NCBI GenBank assembly: GCA_017308255.1
Contig: JAFKFN010000013.1
Location: 1-64,000 of the forward strand
Source of the DNA: Altererythrobacter sp.
GTDB lineage: Bacteria; Pseudomonadota; Alphaproteobacteria; Sphingomonadales; Sphingomonadaceae
Reading direction: 5' to 3'
DNA: 64,000 nucleotides
The notes beneath the pieces are model-generated. The model saw only the letters and a program-made list of their open reading frames with translations, was not told the DNA's origin and searched no databases. Numbering within the stretch: position 1 is the first letter of the stretch; every line of letters begins with the position of its first letter. Both the position numbers and the translations under genes were made by a program. Shown here piece by piece: positions 46,976-56,657 of the stretch.

Positions 46976-48042
46976 CACACCCGCTCCGGCTTGCGCATGA
47001 TGAGGAACAGGAACACCGGCACCCCGATCATCGAGGTGACGATGCCCACCGGCAGCAGCGCGCCCGGCACCATGATCTTGCTGGCCACCGAGGCGAGCGA
47101 CATCACCAGCGCACCGGTGAGCATCGAGGCCGGCAGCAGGAACCGATGATCCTCGCCCAGCATCAGCCGCGCGATATGCGGCCCCACCAGGCCGATGAAG
47201 CCGATCGTCCCGACGAAGGCCACCGCCGTCGCCGCCAGCGCGGAGATCCGCAGCAGGGAAAGGATCCGCAGGCGGGCGATATCGATGCCGAAGCTGCGCG
47301 CCCGGTCCTCGCCCAGCCGCAGCGCCGTCATCGCATGGGCCGAGCGCAGCGAGAACGGCACCGTCACCGCCAGGACCACGGCGAGCACGGAGAGGTTGCT
47401 CCACGTCGCGCGCCCGAGCGAGCCCATGCCCCAGAACACCAGCTGCGCCAGCGCTTCCTGCGAGGCGACGAACTGGAGCAGGGCGACCAGCGCGTTGAAC
47501 GTGAACACCAGCGCAATGCCGAACAGCACCACGCCTTCCACCCCGGCCGCGCGGCTGCGAGCCAGCGCCTCCAGCAGCAGCACGGAGGCGAAAGCCGCGA
47601 CGAAGGCATTGAGCGGCACCATCCAGTCGGCCGAAATGAACGGCAGGCTCAAACCCAGCACGATGGCCAGCGCCGCGCCGAACGATGCGGCCGACGACAC
47701 GCCCAGCGTAAACGGGCTGGCCAGCGGATTGTTGAGGATCGTCTGCATCTCCGCACCGGCCAGCGACAGCGCCGCGCCGACGAGGATCGCCATCAGCGCA
47801 TAAGGCAGGCGAACGTCGCGGATGATCGTCACTTGCGGGGCGCTGAGCGTGTCGGGGCTGAACAGCCCGGCCCAGACATCGGCCAGAGGCAGGGCGGACG
47901 GGCCGGTGGAGATATCGAGAGCAAAGGCGAACAGGCACAGCACGCCCATGCCGGCCACGATCAGCACGCGCCGGCGCACCGCCTGGCGATAGGCGGCAAT
48001 GGCCGCGGCGCGCGCCGCGCCCGTGGTCGCCGGATCGTTCAC
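46975..48042 (-). CDS. Iron-siderophore ABC transporter permease (FecCD type)
   Basis: 355 aa from the GTG at 48042, preceded by GGAGG; another GTG at 48060 lacks a ribosome-binding site. About nine to ten TM segments. Family signatures are LVGAALSLAGAEMQTILNNP and GFIGLVGPHIARLMLGEDHR. It probably functions as a homodimer, since only one permease gene is present. Confidence 0.92.
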   Translation of the reverse strand: MNDPATTGAARAAAIAAYRQAVRRRVLIVAGMGVLCLFAFALDISTGPSALPLADVWAGLFSPDTLSAPQVTIIRDVRLPYALMAILVGAALSLAGAEMQTILNNPLASPFTLGVSSAASFGAALAIVLGLSLPFISADWMVPLNAFVAAFASVLLLEALARSRAAGVEGVVLFGIALVFTFNALVALLQFVASQEALAQLVFWGMGSLGRATWSNLSVLAVVLAVTVPFSLRSAHAMTALRLGEDRARSFGIDIARLRILSLLRISALAATAVAFVGTIGFIGLVGPHIARLMLGEDHRFLLPASMLTGALVMSLASVASKIMVPGALLPVGIVTSMIGVPVFLFLIMRKPERV

Positions 48043-48098
48043 GCTGTGCTGGCCCTCCACACTTGGACTTGAAACGGCCCTTGCCCTATGGCCAGCGG

Positions 48099-49253
48099 AT
48101 GTTGAAGACCATCCCCGAAATCGACGCCGTGCATTCTGAAATGACCGAATGGCGCCGTGATATCCACCGCAATCCGGAACTCGCTTTCACCGAGACCCGC
48201 ACCGCCGCGCTGGTGGCCGGGCGCCTGCGCGAATGGGGGCTCGATCCGGTGGAAGGGATCGGCGGCACCGGCGTGGTGGCGGTGATCGACAGCGGCAAGC
48301 CCGGCCCCTCCGTGGCCCTGCGCGCCGACATGGATGCGCTGCCGATGGACGATGCGGGCGGCAAGGCCTGGCATTCGCACACGTCCGGGATCGCCCATGC
48401 CTGCGGGCATGATGGCCATACCGCCGCGCTGCTGGGCACCGCCCGCCACCTCGCCGCCAATCCGCCCGCCAGCGGGCGCGTGGTCCTGGTGTTCCAGCCG
48501 GCCGAGGAGAACGGCCTGGGTGCGCGGGCCATGATCGCCGACGGATTGCTGGAGCGCTTCGCATTCGACGAAGCCTATGCCTTCCACAACATGCCGCTGC
48601 TGGCGCCCGGCCAGGCCGGGGTGCGCACCGGCCCCACGCTCAACGGCTATGTCGTGTGGGAAATCACGGTGGAAGGCGTTGGCGGCCACGGCGCGGCGTT
48701 CTTCAAGGCGACCGATCCGCTGCAAGCAGCCGCGCGGCTGGCGGTGGAGATTTCCTCGATCGTCGGGCGCTATCTCGATCCGGCGGATTCCGGGCTGATC
48801 ACGGTATGCTCGCTCCAGGCCGGAAGCTCGCACAACGTGATCCCCGCCTTGGCCACGCTCAGCGGCACGCTGCGCGCGCTCAGGCCGGAAGTGATCGACT
48901 TGCTCTATCGGCGGCTGGAAGCCGCCTGCGAGGGCGTGGCCACGCTCAGCGGATGCACGATCACCTGCCGCCGACTGGCCGAAGTGCCGCCCTGCGTCAA
49001 CGCGCCCGAGGGGGCGGAGCGCGCGGCGGCCGCCTGTGCCGCCGTGCTGGGCGAAGCCGCCGTGATCCGCGACCATCCGCCCTTCCCCTTCACCGACGAT
49101 TTCGCGCTGTTCCTCGAAGCCGCGCCGGGGGCCTACCTGTTCCTCGGCCAGGACAGCGCGATGTGCCACAATCCCGCCTATGATTTCGACGACGCGCTGC
49201 TGCCCGTGGCCGCAAGTATATTCGCCACGTTGGTGCGACAAAGGCTGGGCTGA
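48099..49253 (+). CDS. M20-family amidohydrolase (hippurate hydrolase-like)
   Basis: 384 aa. Metal-binding motifs are DMDALP (78-82), HACGHDGH (100-107) and the PAEE acid pair (136-137). It resembles hippurate or N-acyl amino acid deacylases. The ATG at 48099 is chosen over upstream TTGs because it starts MLKTIPEIDAVHSEM. Divergent from the permease with almost no gap. It could process siderophore fragments (inference). Confidence 0.85.
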   Translation: MLKTIPEIDAVHSEMTEWRRDIHRNPELAFTETRTAALVAGRLREWGLDPVEGIGGTGVVAVIDSGKPGPSVALRADMDALPMDDAGGKAWHSHTSGIAHACGHDGHTAALLGTARHLAANPPASGRVVLVFQPAEENGLGARAMIADGLLERFAFDEAYAFHNMPLLAPGQAGVRTGPTLNGYVVWEITVEGVGGHGAAFFKATDPLQAAARLAVEISSIVGRYLDPADSGLITVCSLQAGSSHNVIPALATLSGTLRALRPEVIDLLYRRLEAACEGVATLSGCTITCRRLAEVPPCVNAPEGAERAAAACAAVLGEAAVIRDHPPFPFTDDFALFLEAAPGAYLFLGQDSAMCHNPAYDFDDALLPVAASIFATLVRQRLG

Positions 49254-49498
49254 GTTCGGGTTTGCGTTGAAGTTCGCGCGGAGGCGCGGAGACGCGGAGA
49301 TTTCTTGCGCTCGCAGAGGCGCGGAGGCGCAGAGAAAGCCCGCCGCGAAGCGGCCGCCATCCTTTGGCCAATCTTTGGCCTCGCTTTGAAAACGCCTTCG
49401 GCGAAAGTCCCTCCGCTCGATCAAAAATCTCCGCGTCTCCGCGCCTCCGCGCGAACCTCTCTCTGCGCCTCCGCGAGCGCCAATAATCAAAGCAGGCG
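49254..49498. repeat. GGAG-type repeat element between the amidohydrolase gene and entA
   Basis: A 32-bp perfect inverted repeat (49272-49303 and 49425-49456), built from GCGGAG(GC/AC) units, is flanked by related arms at about 49306-49335 and 49457-49481. The order is A-B-spacer-A'-B', not a simple palindrome. No gene was seen in it. The A arms could form a long hairpin after the ent operon. Confidence 0.75.
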
Positions 49499-50260
49499 TC
49501 AAGCCCGCAAAGTGGCGCCGCCATCGACATAGAGATCGGCCATGGTGATGTGGCTGGCCCGGTCGGACAGCAGGAAGGCCACGGCTTCGGCCACATCCTC
49601 GGGCGTGGCCAGCTTGCCCAGCGGGATACCGGCCTTGAACGTGCCCGGCTGCCCGGCGATCACGCTGTCGGCGCCGCTGGCATCGGCCCACATCCCGGTC
49701 TGCATCGGCGTGAGCGTCGATCCCGGCGCGACGATGTTGCAGCGGATACCCAGCGGGCCAAGCTCCAGCCCCAGGCAGCGGGTGAACATATGCGCCGCCG
49801 CCTTCGACGCGGCATAGGCCGCCATGCGCTGGCGCGGCACGCCGGCCGCGTTTGATCCCACGGTGACGATGCTGCCCCGCCCGCGCGGGGCCATGTGGCG
49901 CGCCAGGGCCCGGCCGAGATGGAACACGCCGTGGGTGTTGACGTCGAATACGCGCCGCCAGGTCTCGTCGCTTGTTTCCAGCACGGTATCGGTGGCCAGG
50001 ATGCCGGCCACGCCGACGCCGCAATCAATCGGCCCCCAATCGGCTTCGACCTGATCGACCAGCGCATCGACCGCCGCGGAATCGGTGACGTCCAGCGGGG
50101 CGGCCCAGACATCGTTGCCGGCAGGAGCAGGCGTCTCCAGGTCGGTCGCCACCACCCGCGCGCCTTCCTCGCGCAGCACGCTGACCACCGCGCGCCCGAT
50201 CCCGCCGCCTGCGCCGGTGACGAAGGCGATGCGCCCGGCAAGGCCGCTGGCGCGGCTCAT
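49499..50260 (-). CDS. entA: 2,3-dihydro-2,3-dihydroxybenzoate dehydrogenase
   Basis: 253 aa, a classical SDR. TGAGGGIG at 15-22; Ser136, Tyr149 and Lys153 in YAASK. It oxidises the diol made by isochorismatase to 2,3-dihydroxybenzoate. The assignment rests on its place in the ent operon. The ATG overlaps the entF stop by four bases. Last gene of the operon, followed by the GGAG repeat. Confidence 0.87.
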   Translation of the reverse strand: MSRASGLAGRIAFVTGAGGGIGRAVVSVLREEGARVVATDLETPAPAGNDVWAAPLDVTDSAAVDALVDQVEADWGPIDCGVGVAGILATDTVLETSDETWRRVFDVNTHGVFHLGRALARHMAPRGRGSIVTVGSNAAGVPRQRMAAYAASKAAAHMFTRCLGLELGPLGIRCNIVAPGSTLTPMQTGMWADASGADSVIAGQPGTFKAGIPLGKLATPEDVAEAVAFLLSDRASHITMADLYVDGGATLRA

Positions 50261-53200
50261 GCCCGCACCAGGGGCCGCGCGGCCATGCGCTGGGAAAGCA
50301 GGGGGGCGATCATGGCACTGGCCTCCGGTCCGGTGAGCTGGGAATGCAGGAAAGGCACCGAGATGCAATCGAGCCGCGCGGCATGGGCCGCCCACAATTC
50401 AGGCTGCAACTGGGGCCTGCTGGCATGGTCCTTCCCCGCGCGGATATGAGTCAGTACGCCATCATACCTGCGATGATGATGGCCGCGCACCAGCCGATTG
50501 GTGTCGAGCACCGTGCGCACCACGCCGTCCAGCGCCTGCCCCGGCAGATTGCCCAGCGCGCTGTCGCCATGGCGCAGGAAGGCGAGCACCTGATCCCGCG
50601 TTTCGAGCTGGGGATAGGCCTCGGGATCGTAACCCGCGACCGCCAGCAGCGCACGCAGCGCCTGGCTCTGCGTCGGTTCGGGCTCGGCGCGCCAGCATTC
50701 GGCCGGATAGCTGTCGAGCATCGCCACGAGGCCCGGCTCGCGCCCCAGGGCCCGCAATTCCACCGCCGCCGCCTGCGCGATGATCCCGCCGACCGACCAG
50801 CCGGCAAGGTGATAGGGCCCATCCCCCCAGGCTTCGATCATGCGCCGCGCATAATCGGCGGCCAGCGCCTCGATGCTTTCCGGCGCGGGCGCGGCGGGGT
50901 CCAGTGTCGGGGCCTGCAAGCCGTAGACGGTGCGCCGGGGGTCCAGCGCCTGGGCCAGCGTGCGATAGCCCCAGCACAGCCCACCCGCCGGATGGACCAG
51001 GAACAGCGGCGGCACATCGTCCGCGCCGCGCGCCAGCGTGATCAGGGGCGCGAGGCCATCCGCCGCGTCGCCCGCTGTCGCCACGTCGATCCGCGCCGCA
51101 AGGCCCGCGACATCGGGATATTCGAACAGCGCCGCCAGGCCCGGATCGCGCCCCCACACCTCGCGGATGCGAAGAGTAAGCTGCACCGCCAGCAGCGAAT
51201 CCCCGCCGAGGGAGAAGAAATCGTCCTCACGGCCGATCTCCGGCACGCCGAGCAGCTCCGCGTAGAGCGCCGCCAGCTGCCGCTCGGTCGCGCTGGCCGG
51301 CGCACCGCCGCCGGCGCTGGCAAAGACCGGCTCCGGCAGGGCCTTGCGGTCGAGCTTGCCATTCGCGGTGACGGGGAGCGCTTCCAGCTCCACCATGGCC
51401 GCCGGAACCATGTAGTCCGGCATCGTCTTCGCCAGTTCCGCCCGCAGCGCTTCGGCCGAATAACCGGCATCGGGCACCACATAGGCCACGAGCCGCCCGT
51501 CGCGGGCGAGAACAGTGGCGGCGCGCGCCAGGCCGCTCGCCGCGATTGCCGCCTCGATCTCGCCCAGCTCGATCCTCAGCCCGCGAACCTTCACCTGATG
51601 GTCCGACCGGCCGAGGAACACGACCGCGCCATCGGGCCGCCGCCGCGCGAGATCGCCCGTCATGTAGAGCCGTTCGCCGGGGTGGAACGGATCAGCGATG
51701 AAGCGCTCGGCCGTCAGATCCGGCCGCCCGACATAACCGCGCGCGAGCTGCACACCGCCGAGATAGAGCTGCCCGACCACGCCCGGCGGGACCGGGCGGC
51801 GCTGCTCGTCCAGAATCACCAGCCGCGTGTTCCATACCGGAAAGCCGATCGGCACCGAGCGCGAGGTATCCACCGCGCTCGCGGGCCAGAAGCTGACGTC
51901 CACGGCCGCTTCGGTGGGGCCGTAGAGGTTGTGCAACTCAGCGCGCACCCGGCGGTGGAACCGGTCGCGCAAGTCGGCCGGCAATTCCTCGCCGCTGCAG
52001 AAGACGCGTGTCGTCTCGATCTCATCGGATTCGGGGGAATCGAGGAAGGCCGACAGCATCGATGGCACGAAATGCAGCGTGGTGATGCTTTCGGCGCGGA
52101 TCAGCGCGGCGATGGCCGCCGGATCGCGATGCGCGCCGGGCGGCGCCACCACCAGCGTGGCGCCATGGATCAGCGGCAGGAAGAACTCCCACACCGAAAC
52201 GTCGAATGTCGCCGGGGTCTTCTGCAGGATGCGATCGCGCGGGCCGATGGCGTAATGCGCCCCCATCCACAGCAGCCGGTTGACGATCGCCCGGTGCGTG
52301 ACGAGCACGCCCTTGGGCTCCCCGGTCGAGCCGCTGGTGTAGATGACATAGGCGGCGTGATCCGGCTGAGGCGGCGGCACCAGGCCGCCCCCTGCCTGCG
52401 GCCAGTCACCCGGGGTGAGCAGCATTTCGCCATAGACGCCGTGCGGATCGTCCTGCGCCAGCACCACGGCGGGCCGGGCATTGCGCAGGATCGTGGCGAT
52501 CCGCGCGGGCGGATGATCGAGATCGAGCGGCAGGTAGGCCCCGCCCGCGCGCAGCACGGCGACCAGCGCGATGACCAGTTCCAGCGAGCGCGGCAAGGCG
52601 ACGGCGACGAGGCTTTCCGCGCCCACGCCCCGTTCGCGCAGCGCCGCCGCCAGCGCCCGCGTCCGCCGGTCGAGATCGGCATAGCTCAGGCTTTCGCCTT
52701 CAAACCGCAGCGCTTCCGCATCGGGCGTGGCGGCCATCGTGCGTTCGATCAGCTCTGCCAGCGTCGTTTCAGGCAGGGGATGCGCACTGGCGTTGAACGT
52801 CTCCAGCTCGGCCGCGGCCTCTTCCGGCGTGGCGCTGGGGACATCGGCCAGGCGTTCGGCCTCCAGCGCGCGGGCGATGAACACCGAAAGGCGATGGCCA
52901 TGGGCGGCGACTTCCTCCGCCCCATAAAGGTTGGGATTGGCGTCCACTTCCACGGTCAAGGCGTTCACCGCATCGCCGCGGAAAGTGAAATTGATGTCTT
53001 CCACCGGCCCGGTGCCAGTGACGTGCAAGGTCACCTCCAGCCCGGCCATGCGCGGCGGCCGGTCATAGGGCTGGACGTTGACCAGCGGCCCGTGAAGCCG
53101 CCGGTTGCCCCCGATCAGCCCCAGATCGCGGCGCAGCTGCTCGCTGCGATAACGCCCGTGCTTGCGCGCGGCGGCGATATCCCGCGCAACCGTGTCGAGG

Positions 53201-54117
53201 AAATCGGCCAGCGGCGCCGCTTCATCCGGCGCCACGCGCAGGGGCAGCACGTTCATCACCATGGCCGGCACCCGCGCCGAGGCACTGCCCATGCGGCCCA
53301 TGTGCGGCACGCCGATCACGACTTCGTCCGTGCCCGTGAAGCGGCGGACATAAGCGGACACCAGCGCGGTCAGCACATCGGGCCAGGCCAGCCCGGCCGC
53401 CTTGGCCCGCTTGAGAAGGGTTTCGCGCGTGAGGGCCGGAAGCACCTGTGCGAAGCGGTGGAAGCCGAACGCGGACGTGGCCTTGCCCTGCGCCATGCCG
53501 ACCACTTCGTCCGCGCCCTCCATCGCCGCGCGCCACCACGCGGCGTCCGCCTCACGCTCGGGCGAGGTGCGATAGGCGGCGTCTTCCTCCCACACGCCGG
53601 CCAGCGGAGCCAAGGGCCGGCCCGCACCATCCTTCCCCGCCAGCAGCAAGCCGTAAAGCTCCGCGATGCGCGCGGTGAGCAGCACCATGCCATAGCCGTC
53701 GATCGCGAAGTGATGGACCTGCTGCGCCCAGAAATGCCGGTCCGCCGCCAGCCGATAGAGCACCTGGCGCGCCACCGGCCCGCGTTCCGGCGCGATCGCC
53801 GTCGCCATGTCTTGCCGGATGGCGGCCAACGCGGCGCCTTCGGGATCGGGATCATCCGTGAGATCGACGAAGTGCAGCCGGGGCCGCAACGCCGGGTCGA
53901 TCACCTGGCGCGGCCCTTCGGGCGAATCGATGAATCGCAGCGCCAGCGCCTCTGCCTCTTCGCCCGCCCGGTCCACCGCTGTCCGGAAGGCGGCAAGGTC
54001 CAGCGGCCCGCGCAAGTCGAGATACTGGCCGGTGTTGAAGATCGGATTGAGCGGATCGAGGCGCTGGGCATACCACAGCCCCGATTGCGCCTCCGTCAGC
54101 GGCACCGCCGGCATCAT
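50257..54117 (-). CDS. entF: Enterobactin-type nonribosomal peptide synthetase (C-A-T-TE)
   Basis: 1286 aa. Condensation domain with HHFAIDG (135-141), adenylation domain with YTSGSTGEPKGV and LYGPTEAAVDV, carrier domain with LGGDSL (Ser974) and thioesterase with GWSVGG (Ser1108). Visible pocket residues (FDVSVWEFF, LHFVPS, CSGEEL) fit the serine-activating code of EntF. It joins DHB to serine and would cyclise the trimer. A second ATG (54114) is equally possible. ATGA overlap with entA. Confidence 0.93.
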   Translation of the reverse strand: MMPAVPLTEAQSGLWYAQRLDPLNPIFNTGQYLDLRGPLDLAAFRTAVDRAGEEAEALALRFIDSPEGPRQVIDPALRPRLHFVDLTDDPDPEGAALAAIRQDMATAIAPERGPVARQVLYRLAADRHFWAQQVHHFAIDGYGMVLLTARIAELYGLLLAGKDGAGRPLAPLAGVWEEDAAYRTSPEREADAAWWRAAMEGADEVVGMAQGKATSAFGFHRFAQVLPALTRETLLKRAKAAGLAWPDVLTALVSAYVRRFTGTDEVVIGVPHMGRMGSASARVPAMVMNVLPLRVAPDEAAPLADFLDTVARDIAAARKHGRYRSEQLRRDLGLIGGNRRLHGPLVNVQPYDRPPRMAGLEVTLHVTGTGPVEDINFTFRGDAVNALTVEVDANPNLYGAEEVAAHGHRLSVFIARALEAERLADVPSATPEEAAAELETFNASAHPLPETTLAELIERTMAATPDAEALRFEGESLSYADLDRRTRALAAALRERGVGAESLVAVALPRSLELVIALVAVLRAGGAYLPLDLDHPPARIATILRNARPAVVLAQDDPHGVYGEMLLTPGDWPQAGGGLVPPPQPDHAAYVIYTSGSTGEPKGVLVTHRAIVNRLLWMGAHYAIGPRDRILQKTPATFDVSVWEFFLPLIHGATLVVAPPGAHRDPAAIAALIRAESITTLHFVPSMLSAFLDSPESDEIETTRVFCSGEELPADLRDRFHRRVRAELHNLYGPTEAAVDVSFWPASAVDTSRSVPIGFPVWNTRLVILDEQRRPVPPGVVGQLYLGGVQLARGYVGRPDLTAERFIADPFHPGERLYMTGDLARRRPDGAVVFLGRSDHQVKVRGLRIELGEIEAAIAASGLARAATVLARDGRLVAYVVPDAGYSAEALRAELAKTMPDYMVPAAMVELEALPVTANGKLDRKALPEPVFASAGGGAPASATERQLAALYAELLGVPEIGREDDFFSLGGDSLLAVQLTLRIREVWGRDPGLAALFEYPDVAGLAARIDVATAGDAADGLAPLITLARGADDVPPLFLVHPAGGLCWGYRTLAQALDPRRTVYGLQAPTLDPAAPAPESIEALAADYARRMIEAWGDGPYHLAGWSVGGIIAQAAAVELRALGREPGLVAMLDSYPAECWRAEPEPTQSQALRALLAVAGYDPEAYPQLETRDQVLAFLRHGDSALGNLPGQALDGVVRTVLDTNRLVRGHHHRRYDGVLTHIRAGKDHASRPQLQPELWAAHAARLDCISVPFLHSQLTGPEASAMIAPLLSQRMAARPLVRA

Positions 54118-54120
54118 CGA

Positions 54121-54351
54121 TCAGCCCTGCCGCTGTTCCACGATCGCCCAGAGGCCGGCCACGGTGGGCACCTCGATAAGGTCGGCGAAATCGAGCGGGA
54201 CGCCTTGTTCCTCCCACTGCACGGCGAGGTTCATCACCCGCATCGAATCCAGCCCCAGGTCGATCAGGTTGTCGCCATCGCCGATCGCGGAAGCATCCTG
54301 TTCGATGATCGCCGCGATGTCGGCGCGCAGCTGCTGCAGGGTCAATGTCAT
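54121..54351 (-). CDS. Stand-alone aryl carrier protein
   Basis: 76 aa. A single acyl-carrier fold with the phosphopantetheine site LGLDSMRV (Ser36). In E. coli this is the C-terminal domain of EntB; here it is a separate gene overlapping the isochorismatase gene by ATGA. It would carry 2,3-dihydroxybenzoyl from EntE to EntF. The needed phosphopantetheinyl transferase is not in this window. Confidence 0.87.
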   Translation of the reverse strand: MTLTLQQLRADIAAIIEQDASAIGDGDNLIDLGLDSMRVMNLAVQWEEQGVPLDFADLIEVPTVAGLWAIVEQRQG

Positions 54352-54995
54352 GTCAGGGCCTCGATGATCTGGCGGGTGGAACGGACGACCGCGAAGCAAT
54401 CGGCCGCCTGGGCGAGCGCGGCATCGTGCCAGCTTCGCGAGAAATCGGCGAGCGCATCGGCGGCCATGAACGGCTCTATGTCGAGCTGGAACGCCTCCGC
54501 CGCGGTCAGCGCGCAGCCGATGTGGGCATAGACGCCGCAGATGACGAGCTGATCGCGCCCCCGCGCGCGCATCAGGCGTTCGAGGTTGCTGCGCTGGAAC
54601 GCGCTGTAGCGATGCTTGACCAGCACGATGTCCCCGGCCGCCGGGGCGAGCGGCGCGATGATCGGCTGATGTTCCGGCACATGGCGCATACCCGGCCCCC
54701 AAAGGTCGGCCTGTAACCCCCGGTCGCGCCGTTCCTGATCGCCGTCCTGCGCGGTGTAGAACACCGGCACATCGTTCGCCCGCGCGGCTTCAAGCAGCGC
54801 CGCGATATGGGCCACGGCGGGCTCTATCGGCGCCACGCCGGGCGCGAAGGCATCGACGAAATAGGCCTGCATGTCATGCACCAGCAGCGCCGTGCGATCC
54901 GCCCGCAGCGCCCAGTCGGCGCGCGAGGCGGGCAGGTCCGCTTCGGTGGGCAGGGCGTAGCCGGCAATCGAAGGCAGGCGCCGGTGGGCGGTCAT
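54348..54995 (-). CDS. entB: Isochorismatase
   Basis: 215 aa, only the isochorismatase half of classical EntB. Catalytic Asp41 (LLVHDMQAYF), Lys127 (VKHRYSAF) and the GVYAHIGC loop (154-161), with Gly in place of Cys as in EntB and PhzD. It removes pyruvate from isochorismate. The start overlaps the entE stop (ATGA). Confidence 0.92.
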   Translation of the reverse strand: MTAHRRLPSIAGYALPTEADLPASRADWALRADRTALLVHDMQAYFVDAFAPGVAPIEPAVAHIAALLEAARANDVPVFYTAQDGDQERRDRGLQADLWGPGMRHVPEHQPIIAPLAPAAGDIVLVKHRYSAFQRSNLERLMRARGRDQLVICGVYAHIGCALTAAEAFQLDIEPFMAADALADFSRSWHDAALAQAADCFAVVRSTRQIIEALT

Positions 54996-56632
54996 GCGCC
55001 GGCCTTTTCCTGATCCAGCAGCTGCGCCCGCAGCGCGGCGCGCAGTTCCTTGCGGCTGATCTTGCCCACCGCCGTGGTCGCGAAATCCTCCACGAACACG
55101 ATCTGGTCGGGGATCTTGAACGCCGCGATGGCGCGTCCGCGCATCCATGCCTTGATGTCAGCCGGCCGGGGCGCCTCGCCATCGGCGATGATGAACGCGC
55201 AGCTCCGTTCGCCAAGGAATCGGTCCGGCACCGAAACCACCGCCGCGTCGAACACCTGCGGATGGGCGAGCAGGTGATCCTCCACCTCCTCGGCCGAAAT
55301 CTTCTCGCCCGCGCGGTTGATGTGATCGGTGGCGCGGCCCATGACTTCGAGATAGCCGCCGGGCAGCCGGCGCACGACATCGCCGGTGCGATAGAACCCG
55401 TCTTCGGTGAACGAGCGGGCGTTGGCGGCGGGATCGTCGTGATAGGCGCGGATGGTGTAAGGCCCGCGAGTGAGCAGATTGCCGGGCTCGCCGTCCGGCA
55501 CCGCATTGCCCTGATCGTCCAGGATCAGCACTTCGTCATCGGGCGATATCTTGCGGCCCTGGGTCTGGGTGACCACGGCGTCCGGATCGTCCAGCCGGGT
55601 ATAGTTCACCAGCCCTTCGGCCATGCCGAACACCTGCTGCAACTTGCAATGGAGCACCGATCCCACCCGCTTCGCCGGCTCCGGCATGAACTTCGCCCCG
55701 CCGACCTGCAGGACCTGGAGGCTGGAAAGATCGTGCGCCGTCTTCGGCGCGGCCTGGAGCCAGAGCAGCGCCAGCGGTGGCACCAGGCCGGTAATCGTGA
55801 CCTTCTCCTGCTCGATCAGCGGAAAGGCCGTGGCCGGATCGGGCGCCGGGGCCATGACCACCCGGGCGCCGGCATGGATCGCGCCGAACACGCCCGGGCT
55901 GCTCATCGGGAAATTGTGCGATACCGGAAGCGAAGCCAGGTAGACGCTTTCGGGCGTGATCCCGCAGATCTCGTTGCTGGCGCGGATGCTGTAGAGATAA
56001 TCGTCATGCGTGCGCGGGATCAGCTTGGAAAGGCCCGTGCTGCCGCCCGAAATCTGCACCAGCGCCACGTCGGACGGGGCGGCGTCCTCCACCGGCAGGA
56101 GAGCCGGGTCTGCCCGGAAGGCATCGAACGCGGCATGGTGGCCGGCTTCGCCGACGACCACGGCGTGGCGCAAGTGCGGCACCTGCGCCTTCACCGCATC
56201 GGCCAGCTCGCGGTAATCGAACCCCTCGTGGCTCTGGGCAACGACATAGGCAGTGGCCTGGGCCTTGCGGGCGAAATGGGCGATCTCCGTCAGCCGGTGA
56301 GCCGGCAGCGCGAAGACCGGGATCATCCGCGCGCGGAACAGGCCGAAGACCACGGCGAAGAACTGCGGGATATTGGGAAGCTGGACCACGACCCGGTCGC
56401 CCGGCTGAAGGCCGAGCGCGAGGAATCCCGCGGCGGCCGTTTCCGCACGCGCCAGCAAGTCGGCATAGGTCCACCGCTCACCGCCGCCCACCACGGCGAT
56501 CGCATCGCCGCGTTCGCGCGCGCGTGCTTCGAGGACCCGACGGAACGTCTCCCCCCGCCAGTAGCCTTTCTGGCGATAGCGTTCTGCGAATTCGGATGGC
56601 CAGACCTGCTTCAGCGGCACCATGGGCTTCAT
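54992..56632 (-). CDS. entE: 2,3-dihydroxybenzoate-AMP ligase
   Basis: 546 aa, an ANL-family enzyme. Signatures include QISGGSTGLSKLIPRTHDDYLY, shortened here to the P-loop ISGGSTGLSK, and TGDVVRRLPGGY and GKISRKEL near the C-terminus. LPVSHNFP is the typical DHB-ligase pocket stretch. It activates DHB and loads the aryl carrier. The ATG at 56632 has AGGAG upstream. It lies 25 bases after entC. Confidence 0.93.
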   Translation of the reverse strand: MKPMVPLKQVWPSEFAERYRQKGYWRGETFRRVLEARARERGDAIAVVGGGERWTYADLLARAETAAAGFLALGLQPGDRVVVQLPNIPQFFAVVFGLFRARMIPVFALPAHRLTEIAHFARKAQATAYVVAQSHEGFDYRELADAVKAQVPHLRHAVVVGEAGHHAAFDAFRADPALLPVEDAAPSDVALVQISGGSTGLSKLIPRTHDDYLYSIRASNEICGITPESVYLASLPVSHNFPMSSPGVFGAIHAGARVVMAPAPDPATAFPLIEQEKVTITGLVPPLALLWLQAAPKTAHDLSSLQVLQVGGAKFMPEPAKRVGSVLHCKLQQVFGMAEGLVNYTRLDDPDAVVTQTQGRKISPDDEVLILDDQGNAVPDGEPGNLLTRGPYTIRAYHDDPAANARSFTEDGFYRTGDVVRRLPGGYLEVMGRATDHINRAGEKISAEEVEDHLLAHPQVFDAAVVSVPDRFLGERSCAFIIADGEAPRPADIKAWMRGRAIAAFKIPDQIVFVEDFATTAVGKISRKELRAALRAQLLDQEKAGA

Positions 56633-56657
56633 GTTCTCCTGCGCTTCGCGTGCGACT

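Noticed and set aside
49254-49498. Possible CRISPR-like array, because of repeated GCGGAG units
   Set aside because: Units are contiguous and inverted, with no regular spacers and no cas genes nearby.
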